From positions 1-34,958 of the IMG/VR virus record IMGVR_UViG_3300031726_000668: a stretch of DNA of 34,958 nt; one strand, written 5' to 3'. The position numbers and the translations under genes were made by a program. Positions 14,493 to 22,119 of this stretch are shown here, piece after piece; within the stretch, counting starts at the first letter, position 1, and each line of letters opens with the position of its first letter. The stretch comes from a virus. The notes beneath the pieces were generated by a model that worked only from the letters and a program-made list of their open reading frames with translations, had not been told where the DNA came from and made no database searches.

Positions 14493-14909
14493 ATGATCCG
14501 AGGCGGAAACGATGTCTTCAGCCGGCAAGGCTCTTTGTGGCTCTTCTACGCCCAGTTCAACGGGCGAGGAGCGTCCAACGGAGCCTGCGCGCCCATCCTC
14601 CGCGCGGACGGAGGTCAGCTCTGCAAGGATCTGACGTTCACCCGCACGGGCGCCGGGCTCTACACGCTCCAGCACGTGCCGCCCGCGCCGTCCGCCGTGA
14701 ATCAAGGCTTCCCTTCGATTCTCAGCGTCCTCGGCGCGCTGCGCTCGGCGGCGTTCACGCTCGCGCAGTTCACGCCCGGCGTTTACACGCCGTCGACGGG
14801 CACGATCACGATGAAGATCACCACGCCGTCGACGGCCGCGGCCTATGACCCGGTGAACGGCGAGACCATCGAGCTCCTGCTTTCGATCGCGAATTCGGTG
14901 GTGCCGTAA
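14493..14909 (+). CDS. Putative capsid decoration or head-associated protein
   Basis: 138 aa from ATG 14493, nine bases after the coat stop. Predominantly beta-type sequence with Gly, Thr and Pro ('FTRTGAGLYTLQHVPPAPSAVNQGF', 'TPSTGTITMKITTPST') and 'GETIELLLSIANSVV' at the end. A small beta protein just after the coat gene suggests a decoration/cement protein, but no family was recognised. The stop overlaps the next start (TAATG). Confidence 0.5.
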   Translation: MIRGGNDVFSRQGSLWLFYAQFNGRGASNGACAPILRADGGQLCKDLTFTRTGAGLYTLQHVPPAPSAVNQGFPSILSVLGALRSAAFTLAQFTPGVYTPSTGTITMKITTPSTAAAYDPVNGETIELLLSIANSVVP

Positions 14910-15112
14910 TGCCTCTCGACGTCGAGATCTATCCGTCCTCCTCCGGCTCGTCGAAAGACGTGACGGAGGAGGACAAGGGCTCTCACGAGGCGTGCATCGA
15001 CGCCATGCACCGGCTTCTCCTCGCGATCGAGAAGAAGGATCCGGAAGCGATGCATGAGGCGCTCATGCTCCACGAATCCGTCTGCGAAGACGAAGGCGCG
15101 GAGGAGGCGTAG
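14909..15112 (+). CDS. Small acidic protein (67 aa)
   Basis: ATG 14909 in a TAATG overlap. The Ser-rich start is followed by one amphipathic helix pair ('EACIDAMHRLLLAIEKKDPEAMHEALMLHESV') and an acidic end. Small helical proteins of this type often lie between coat and connector genes. Function unknown. Confidence 0.6.
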   Translation: MPLDVEIYPSSSGSSKDVTEEDKGSHEACIDAMHRLLLAIEKKDPEAMHEALMLHESVCEDEGAEEA

Positions 15113-15115
15113 GCC

Positions 15116-15799
15116 ATGAGGCTGCGGCAGCTCTCCGATTTGCAAAACGACGTCCTCGTCCTCCTCGACGAGGTTGGATCGGGGAAGCCTGCCGAGGCCG
15201 ATCTCACCGAGCCGCTGAATCAGGCCTGGGCGAAGCTCTATCGCCGGATCACCAACGCCGGCGAGCACTACTACCTCGCGCTAGCGAACTTCTCGACGTC
15301 GGGCGGGACGAACGACTATCCAGTCCCGTCGGATTACCTCAAGACCGTAGGGCTCGACGTGCAGATCTCGGGAACGCAGTTTTTCCCCGCGCATCGCATG
15401 CAATTCGAGCAGCGTAACGATTACCAGCTTTCGGATTGGTCATGGCCGCGACGCATTCTCTATGACATCTGGGGCCAGACGGTTCACTTCGTGCCCACGC
15501 CCGGCGGAGCCTTCAACTGCCGTCACTACTACTACCCGGCACCGCTCCGGATGACGGCGCCCAGCGACTCGATCGACGGCATCGACGGCGCCGAGCTCGC
15601 GATGGTGTATCTCGCCGCCGCGAACGCCGCGCTCTCGCTCGAGCAATGGGAGATGGCGGACCGGCTCGAGGCGAAGGTTGCAGCGGAGTGGGCGGAGATC
15701 GAGATGGGCATTCGCGACCGCAACGTGGGCGAGGCGCCCATGGCGCGCGTCGTTCGCGGGAGGCCGGCGACGCGCGGCTTCCGGACGTGGTGGCGCTGA
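15116..15799 (+). CDS. Head-tail adaptor (P22 gp4-like)
   Basis: 227 aa from ATG 15116. The N-terminal helix 'LRQLSDLQNDVLVLLDEVGSG', 'LTEPLNQAWAKLYRRI', then a beta region 'YPVPSDYLKTVGLDVQ' with 'YDIWGQTVHFVPTPGGAFNCRHYYYPAPLRM', and a helical end 'ELAMVYLAAANAALSLEQWEMADRLEAKVAAEWAEIE' fit the adaptor proteins that sit under the portal (P22 gp4, T7 gp11). The position between coat and the large nozzle gene agrees. The C-terminal basic tail (RVVRGRPATRGFRTWWR) may contact the portal. Confidence 0.78.
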   Translation: MRLRQLSDLQNDVLVLLDEVGSGKPAEADLTEPLNQAWAKLYRRITNAGEHYYLALANFSTSGGTNDYPVPSDYLKTVGLDVQISGTQFFPAHRMQFEQRNDYQLSDWSWPRRILYDIWGQTVHFVPTPGGAFNCRHYYYPAPLRMTAPSDSIDGIDGAELAMVYLAAANAALSLEQWEMADRLEAKVAAEWAEIEMGIRDRNVGEAPMARVVRGRPATRGFRTWWR

Positions 15800-16254
15800 T
15801 GGCGACCTTCGTCGACTACTCGCAGCCGGTGGACCCGCGCACGGGCAACCGGCCGACCCTCAACGGGCCGCGTCCGAATTTCGGGCGAGAGCGCGCGGAT
15901 GAACTGAACGTGAAGGAGATCGCTCGAATCCTCAACAGCGTTCAGGACAACATCTACGACCTCCTCCGCGCGGCGATCGATCTGCCTTTCGGGGGCCCGT
16001 CCACGTACCTGAAGAACGTCCCATTCGTGAGCGGGACAAACGTCTCGATCGACCACCGGATTCCCGTCGCTCCGGCGCGCGGTGCGCCCGGAATCGGCGT
16101 TACCGTCGCCGACACGCCCGCGCAGATCCGCGCGCAGGTGCTCCACAAAAGCGCATTCGGTGACGTGCGCGTCGTCTCGGCCGACACCCGGACCATCACG
16201 CTCGTCAGCAACGCGAACCTGACGGCCGATGTCCTGCTTTGGGTGGTCCCGTGA
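15799..16254 (+). CDS. Unknown structural protein (151 aa)
   Basis: ATG 15799 in a TGATG overlap with the adaptor gene. An N-terminal helix 'ERADELNVKEIARILNSVQDNIYDLLRAAI' is followed by a beta-rich half ('VSADTRTITLVSNANLTADVLLWVVP'). Wedged between the adaptor and nozzle genes, so probably a connector, tail or head-completion protein. No family recognised. Confidence 0.55.
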   Translation: MATFVDYSQPVDPRTGNRPTLNGPRPNFGRERADELNVKEIARILNSVQDNIYDLLRAAIDLPFGGPSTYLKNVPFVSGTNVSIDHRIPVAPARGAPGIGVTVADTPAQIRAQVLHKSAFGDVRVVSADTRTITLVSNANLTADVLLWVVP

Positions 16255-19200
16255 GCGACGCGGCGCTCATCCAAATCCCGATGTCTGGAGGCATCGACGA
16301 ATCGTTCGACGACCTGCGCACGCCCGCGGGCCGGATGCGCACGTGCTCGAACGCGGTCTTCCCTTCGACGAACAGCATCGCGAAGCGCGGCGGATTCGTC
16401 CCCGTGCCGCTCGTCGACACGGCGGGCGCGAACATCGCGCAAGTCAAGAAGGTCCAAGGTGCCGGCGACGTACCGCTCTGCTTCGCGGTTGGCACCGGCG
16501 TGGCGAACGTCTACGGCCGGTCCTCGGCGGCGAGCCGATGGGTGAACCACGGGCGCGTGCCGACGTGCATCGCGACGCGACAGGACCTCACGACCGGATT
16601 CAGCGCCCCGATCCAAGTGGTCTCGAGCTCCTTCCTCGGGCAACCGATGGCGTTCGACGTCGCCGACGCGAATGGCCTGCGCTGCGTCGTCTGGGCGCAG
16701 AACGGGACGCAGGCGCAGGGTGGGGGGTATTTCGCCGTGGTGCTCGACGCCATGACTGGCGAGGCCGTCACGCCGACGATCCTGGTCGACCCGGTGACGA
16801 CGACGACGACGACCCCGAACGCGCTGATCCGGGTCATCGGTACCGGGACAGCGTTCTTCGTCGTGTACCAGACTACGGGTCAGCACTTTTCGCGCAAATA
16901 CGACACCACGACACGCGCTTGGGGGGCCTCGACCGGCGTCGGATTTGTGTCGTCAGGCGATTGGGCCTTCGACGTCTGCGCGAACGTGGGAAGCGGCAAC
17001 GGCGATTGGATCTTCTGCTGGCACGACCGGACCGCGAATCAGATCAAGGTCCAGCGCTTTGATTCGACCGGCTCGAGCGCGACGGCGCAATTTGCGGTAG
17101 GCGCGACGACGGCGGGCGCGAATTACTCCGTCGCGGTGCGGTGCACGTCCGGTGAAGTCTGCTGGGTCGCCTTCGTGCGCACGGGCATCGGTGCGGGCGT
17201 GCAGAACGGATCCACGGCCACGCATAACCCGAGCACGATGGTGCAGATCTCGGCGCCCGTCGCGACCATCCTCGGCATTACGACGGGCCTCGACACGGTC
17301 ATCGGCATCGAGCGATTCAGCTCCGTCTGGGCGCTCGTCACGATGGGCGGGACGGGGATGGGGCTCGTCTGGGCGATCGTCTCGAGCGCGACGCAGCAGG
17401 TCGCCGGATTCCCGGCAACGACGAGCGGGCTCAGCGACAATGACATGCGTTGGACGCCAATCTCCAAGCCATTCGTCGGTCCGAATGGCCGCGCGTACAT
17501 CATGGTGCTCGACGAGAACGCCTTCGCCGCCTCGCAAGTTTTGCTCGAGCTCTCGACGAGCAACGCGTCGATCTACGCGCTCCCTGCGGCGTCAGTGACC
17601 GCGCGCGCGGCGATCAACAACACGACGCAGTCATTCGCGCATCTGCGCTCCGTCAACATCGCCTCCCCCGGTGACTACACCGCGACAAAGTTCGTGACGC
17701 TCGGCTTCGCCGTGAACAGCCAGGGCACGACGGGCATCACCTGCATCACCTTCGACTTTGCACACCCAGGCATCTACCAGGCTGTCACGCTCGGACAATC
17801 CACGTACGTCACCGGCGGATGCCTGTCTTGCTATGACGGCCAGCGTAATTGCGACTACGGCATGCTGACGTACGCGTCGAAGCCGACGTTCGTCTCGTCG
17901 AGCACCGTCGGAGGGCAGCTCGGCCAGCACGTCTACCACTACATCGTCGTGACCAGATACCGGAACGCGCGCGGGGAGCTCGTGCGCTCATTGCCTCCGA
18001 CGTTCGATCCATTCGCCGTCGACTTCACGGCGAGCGGCACGGTCGCGAATCAGGTGACGATGGCGATTCACCAGATCACCATCGCGCAGACGAAGCAGGA
18101 TCCCCCGGTTGGAGGCGTCAGCGGCGGAAACCAGATCATCCACGAGATCTACAGGACGGGGTACACCGGCGCGATCGAGGGCCCGTATTACCTATGCGGC
18201 GTTGTCGCGAATCAGCTCACCGTGGGGCGCGTGAATTTCACGGACCTGATGTCCGACGGAGAGCTCACGGGGGGCACGAAGCCGATCCTCTACACGGTGG
18301 GTAACGCGCTCGAGTGGAATCAGCCTCCGTCGACGCGGTTCCTCGCCACGCACAACCAGCGGCTCTTTGCCCTCGTCGACGAAGGGAAGGTCATCTGGTA
18401 CTCGACGGCCGCGGTCACCGGCGAGTGTCCGCGCTTCAATGATCAGTTGAAGCTCTCGATCCCCGGCGGAGATGGCGACTTGACCGCGCTCGCGAGCTTC
18501 GACGGGCGTCTCTACGCGTTCACGCCGCGCGCGATGTTCGTCTTCAGCGGCGACGGGCCAAACGACACTGGCGCCGCGGAGTCGTGGAGCGCGCCCATAC
18601 GGCTCCCCTTCGGAGTCGGATGCATCGATCCGCGCTCGGTCGCAGTGACGCCAATGGGCGTGGCCTTCCTGTCCGCGAAGGGCGTCTACCTCCTCGACCG
18701 ATCCGGAGACTGCAAATGGCTCGGTGAGCGGTTCCAGCGGACGCTCGCGACCTATCCGGTGGTGACTAGCATCCTCTGCTCCGAAGCGGACGGGCTTATC
18801 CTGTTCTGCCTGCGCGCGAGCGATACGCCCGGCGCGCCCGGCATCATCGTCGTTTGGGACTACCGACACGACTGCTGGGCAACGTGGAACGTCGCGACGG
18901 ACGCGAGCACTAGCGGAGCGATGAGCGCCGTTGTCGTGGGGGGCGAGATCTACGCGCAGTTTCTCGCCAGCAACATCGTGACCTCGACGATCACGAAATA
19001 CACGCCGAAGACGTACGCCGACGCGACCGCCGCGATCGTGCCGCAGCTGCTCGTCGTTACGGGATGGGTCACGCCGGCGGACCTCCAAGGGTACGCGCGG
19101 ATCGCGCGCGTGCTCATCCTCGAGCGAAGAATCTCCGCGCACACGCTCGAGGTCTCTTCCTTCGTCGACTACGGCCAAGCGGATAAGGACGTCGTGTTCT

Positions 19201-19397
19201 CCGACGGACAGATCAACACGACGTTCCCGGGGCAGGTGCGCTTCACGCCGATCCGGCAGAAGTGCGAGTCGATCAGCATTGCGCTCGCCGACGTCGCGAG
19301 CGGCAGCGGTGCCGGGCCCGTCCTCGAAGGGCTGCTCTTCAAGGTCCGCCTGAAGCGCGGCGAATACAAGCACATCAAGACCGGACAAGGAGCGTAG
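16251..19397 (+). CDS. Tail nozzle/stabilisation protein (P22 gp10-like, T7 gp12-like)
   Basis: 1048 aa from GTG 16251 (GTGA overlap; a TTG at 16239 is also possible). The start 'IPMSGGIDESFDDLRTPAGRMRTCSNAVFPSTNSIAKRGGFVPV' has the 'N..f...g.l.kR.Gf' pattern at the beginning of podoviral nozzle proteins. The rest is almost entirely beta, with repeated blocks ending in 'FAVGTGVANVYG', 'LFALVDEGKVIWYSTA', 'LTALASFDGRLYAFTPRAMFVFSGDG' and 'VWDYRHDCWATWN', typical of a beta-propeller. The nozzle extends the adaptor and gates DNA exit. Longer than P22 gp10 (472 aa), closer to tubular protein B. Assignment by pattern and position. Confidence 0.75.
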   Translation: MSDAALIQIPMSGGIDESFDDLRTPAGRMRTCSNAVFPSTNSIAKRGGFVPVPLVDTAGANIAQVKKVQGAGDVPLCFAVGTGVANVYGRSSAASRWVNHGRVPTCIATRQDLTTGFSAPIQVVSSSFLGQPMAFDVADANGLRCVVWAQNGTQAQGGGYFAVVLDAMTGEAVTPTILVDPVTTTTTTPNALIRVIGTGTAFFVVYQTTGQHFSRKYDTTTRAWGASTGVGFVSSGDWAFDVCANVGSGNGDWIFCWHDRTANQIKVQRFDSTGSSATAQFAVGATTAGANYSVAVRCTSGEVCWVAFVRTGIGAGVQNGSTATHNPSTMVQISAPVATILGITTGLDTVIGIERFSSVWALVTMGGTGMGLVWAIVSSATQQVAGFPATTSGLSDNDMRWTPISKPFVGPNGRAYIMVLDENAFAASQVLLELSTSNASIYALPAASVTARAAINNTTQSFAHLRSVNIASPGDYTATKFVTLGFAVNSQGTTGITCITFDFAHPGIYQAVTLGQSTYVTGGCLSCYDGQRNCDYGMLTYASKPTFVSSSTVGGQLGQHVYHYIVVTRYRNARGELVRSLPPTFDPFAVDFTASGTVANQVTMAIHQITIAQTKQDPPVGGVSGGNQIIHEIYRTGYTGAIEGPYYLCGVVANQLTVGRVNFTDLMSDGELTGGTKPILYTVGNALEWNQPPSTRFLATHNQRLFALVDEGKVIWYSTAAVTGECPRFNDQLKLSIPGGDGDLTALASFDGRLYAFTPRAMFVFSGDGPNDTGAAESWSAPIRLPFGVGCIDPRSVAVTPMGVAFLSAKGVYLLDRSGDCKWLGERFQRTLATYPVVTSILCSEADGLILFCLRASDTPGAPGIIVVWDYRHDCWATWNVATDASTSGAMSAVVVGGEIYAQFLASNIVTSTITKYTPKTYADATAAIVPQLLVVTGWVTPADLQGYARIARVLILERRISAHTLEVSSFVDYGQADKDVVFSDGQINTTFPGQVRFTPIRQKCESISIALADVASGSGAGPVLEGLLFKVRLKRGEYKHIKTGQGA

Positions 19398-19399
19398 CG

Positions 19400-20554
19400 A
19401 TGCCTGCTGTCGACGAGAGCGGAGACCTCTTCCAGGGCGCCTACGGGCCTCGCTATGGCGCGGACCAAGGGACGATCGACGATTACAGGAAGTGGAACTC
19501 GACGTCGGGGGACGGCGCTCCGCCGCAATATGGCGGAGCGCCCGGCGGCGCCGCGAGCGTCGCGAACACGTACGGCTCGATGGCTGCTCGCGCGGACCAG
19601 CGCGCCGGCGTGCAGGCCGACCTTGGGAATGCGAACCAATCGCGCGATCTCGGGATGCAGTCGCGCGGGCAGTCGCAGGATTCGCTCGGCCTGATGCGCG
19701 ATGCCGCGTACGGCAAGACGCCGAGCGCTGCCGAGAATATGATGCATCAGGGCACCGTCGACTCGATAAGCGCGCAGATGGCCATGGCCAACAGCGCGCG
19801 CGGGGGCGGCGCCAACATCGCGCTCGCGAACCGAAACGCGGCGAGCGCCGGGCAGCAGATGCAGATGCAAGGCGCCAATCAGGGGGCGACGCTGCGCGCG
19901 CAGGAGATGGCGACCGCGCGCGGGCAGTACTCTCAGGCGGCGCAGGCGCAGCGCGCGCAGGACCTCCAGGCGCAGGGCCTCGACGCGCAGACCGCCATGC
20001 AACAGGCCGGGCTCGAGGCGCAGCAGCGCGCGCTCAATGACCAGACCGCGCTCGGCTACTCGGGGCTAGCGTCGGACACGATGCAGGCGCAGCTCGGAGC
20101 CGACACCTCGGCGTTTCAGTCGATGACCGCGCAGGAGACCGAAAGGCGGAAGCAGGAAGCCGAGAACAAGCGCGCGATGATCTCCGGCGTCGCCGGGTTG
20201 GCGGCATCGATGGGTGGCGCCGCGGCAATGTTTAGCGACGAACGTCTCAAAGCCGATCTGAAATCGGACGGGAAGGAGATCGACGACTTCGCGCGCTCGC
20301 TCGAGCCGTACTCCTACGCCTACAAGGAGAAGCGACACGAGCCGTCGTCGAATCCGAGCGGTGGCCGGTATCTCGGGATCCTCGCGCAGAACGTCGAGAA
20401 GACGGATGCCGGCCGGCGCATCGTGCGCGAGACGCCAGAAGGCAAGGCGATCGAGATCGCTCCGATGGTCTCCGCGCTCGCGGCGACGGCCGGGCGCCAA
20501 CAGCAGCGCATCGACGAGCTCGAGAGCCTGCTCTCTCATGGGAGACGGCGATGA
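19400..20554 (+). CDS. Internal/tail protein with C-terminal S74 self-cleaving chaperone domain
   Basis: 384 aa from ATG 19400. Residues 105-255 are Gln/Ala/Met-rich helix, like podoviral internal (ejection) proteins; 'AMISGVAGLAASMGGAAAMF' (259-278) is hydrophobic. From S279, 'SDERLKADLKSDGKEI' begins a Peptidase_S74 domain: S279-D280 with K284 and K288, then 'YSYAYKEK', 'GGRYLGILAQNVEK' and a closing coiled coil 'AATAGRQQQRIDELESLL'. S74 domains act as intramolecular chaperones of trimeric fibres and cut themselves before the Ser. Here the domain is attached to a non-fibre-like N-terminus. It could also be a short tail appendage. Confidence 0.8.
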   Translation: MPAVDESGDLFQGAYGPRYGADQGTIDDYRKWNSTSGDGAPPQYGGAPGGAASVANTYGSMAARADQRAGVQADLGNANQSRDLGMQSRGQSQDSLGLMRDAAYGKTPSAAENMMHQGTVDSISAQMAMANSARGGGANIALANRNAASAGQQMQMQGANQGATLRAQEMATARGQYSQAAQAQRAQDLQAQGLDAQTAMQQAGLEAQQRALNDQTALGYSGLASDTMQAQLGADTSAFQSMTAQETERRKQEAENKRAMISGVAGLAASMGGAAAMFSDERLKADLKSDGKEIDDFARSLEPYSYAYKEKRHEPSSNPSGGRYLGILAQNVEKTDAGRRIVRETPEGKAIEIAPMVSALAATAGRQQQRIDELESLLSHGRRR

Positions 20555-22119
20555 CGATGCCTGCCCTCTCCGACGAGGAGAACGCGCGCCTCTATGCGCA
20601 GGCGATGGCGCGCGGCTACGCGCCGCCCGCGCCCGCAGCACCCGCCTCGGCACCGCTCGACGCGGGGCTCGCAGCGCTTCAGAACCCGCAGCCTGCGGCG
20701 CCGCAGCGACCCATGAGCGCGGGGATGGATCTCTCTGCGATGCCCCCATCGTCGCTCTCGAATGCGCACACGAAGCCGCCGGGCTGGTCCGACCCTACGC
20801 GCGCGCTCGCGCCGGAGCAGACGGTCGGCTACTCCGGCCCCCCGCCAGGCGCCGGCATGGCGCCGCAGAGCGCGCCGCCGCAGCCTGCGATGCTCTCGAC
20901 CACGACAGGCGGCGCTAGCACGCAGAAGGGGATCAAGCTCTCCGAGCAGACGAAGCGCGCCGAGGCGGACATGTTCCGCGCCGGCGAGCGCGAGGCAAAG
21001 CTGCAGGAAGAGGGGCAGCCGAGGGTCCAGGGCGCGCGCGTCGCCGGGATGAACGCCGAGATCGAAGCGATGCAGGCGAGCAATGCCACGGCGCAAAGGC
21101 AATCGGACGAGCATGCCGCGAAGCTCGCGGAGAAGCGCGCGGCGCTCGACGCGATGAACGACGACATCGCGAACGAGAAGGTCGATCCGGGTCGGTGGTT
21201 TCACGACGCGAGCGTCGTGCAGAAGATCGGCGCGGTGATCGCGATGGTCGCCGGGGGATTTCAGGGCGGCTACTCGCATACTCCGAATGAGGGCGCGAAG
21301 CTCGTGCGCGGGCTCATCGACGATGATGTCGCTGCGCAGCGGGACAACATCCAATCCAAGCGCGCCGCGGTCGCGGAAAAGTCGAAGCTCTATGACATGA
21401 CGAAGACCGCGTTTCACGACGAGACGGAGCGGAGCGCAGCGGCGCGGCTCGGCGGCCTCGCGGTCGTGCAGAAGCAGGCGGATCTCGCGCTCACCGTGGC
21501 GTCGGACCCGCTCGAGCGGGCGAAGATCGAGGCGATGAAGCGCGACGTCGCGAAAGAACAGATGCAGCTCGGCGCGCATCTCGACTCGCTCACGGCGGAT
21601 AAGACCACGACACACTCGTCCACGACGTCGGCGCCGAATCCGGCGGCGGGTGCGAGCGTCGTCGATCCGAAACTGCTCGTCACGGGACCCGATGGGCGGC
21701 AGTTCGTCGCCAACACCGAGACCGAGGCAAAGACGCTACGTACGCAGTCCGCAGCGACGTCGAACATTCAGGCGAACATCGATAAGGCGCTCCAGCTGCG
21801 AAAACAGATCAGCCTCACGAGCCCGCTCGAAGCTCGGAATGTCGTCAAGCAGCTCAAGTCGCTCCAGGCCGAAACCGCGCAACTCGTCACCGTGCAGCGC
21901 GGGCAGGGCGCCATGTCGAAGGGCGATCAGGAGGTTGCGGATCAGGCGGTCGGCGCGATGGTTCCGGACATTTTCGACCAGCTCGGCATGGGCGCGAGCG
22001 AGAAGGTGCTCGAGTCGACGCGCACGCGCTTCTTGGAGCAGTTCGATCGCGCCGCCGCGTCGCAGTCTGGGGGCCGCCCCTGGACACCACCCGCGCCGCA
22101 CGCCGGAGGACGCCGGTAG
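20551..22119 (+). CDS. Putative internal virion/ejection protein
   Basis: 522 aa from ATG 20551 (ATGA overlap). The N-terminal 125 residues are Pro/Ala-rich and disordered; then long helices (about 130-215), a glycine-rich hydrophobic segment 'VVQKIGAVIAMVAGGFQGGY' and more helix to the end. Long Ala/Gln/Glu-rich helical proteins with one membrane-active segment, encoded between nozzle and tail genes, are typical of ejection proteins (P22 gp7/gp20 type) that form a DNA conduit across the envelope. No sequence family recognised; assigned by position and composition. Confidence 0.6.
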   Translation: MTMPALSDEENARLYAQAMARGYAPPAPAAPASAPLDAGLAALQNPQPAAPQRPMSAGMDLSAMPPSSLSNAHTKPPGWSDPTRALAPEQTVGYSGPPPGAGMAPQSAPPQPAMLSTTTGGASTQKGIKLSEQTKRAEADMFRAGEREAKLQEEGQPRVQGARVAGMNAEIEAMQASNATAQRQSDEHAAKLAEKRAALDAMNDDIANEKVDPGRWFHDASVVQKIGAVIAMVAGGFQGGYSHTPNEGAKLVRGLIDDDVAAQRDNIQSKRAAVAEKSKLYDMTKTAFHDETERSAAARLGGLAVVQKQADLALTVASDPLERAKIEAMKRDVAKEQMQLGAHLDSLTADKTTTHSSTTSAPNPAAGASVVDPKLLVTGPDGRQFVANTETEAKTLRTQSAATSNIQANIDKALQLRKQISLTSPLEARNVVKQLKSLQAETAQLVTVQRGQGAMSKGDQEVADQAVGAMVPDIFDQLGMGASEKVLESTRTRFLEQFDRAAASQSGGRPWTPPAPHAGGRR

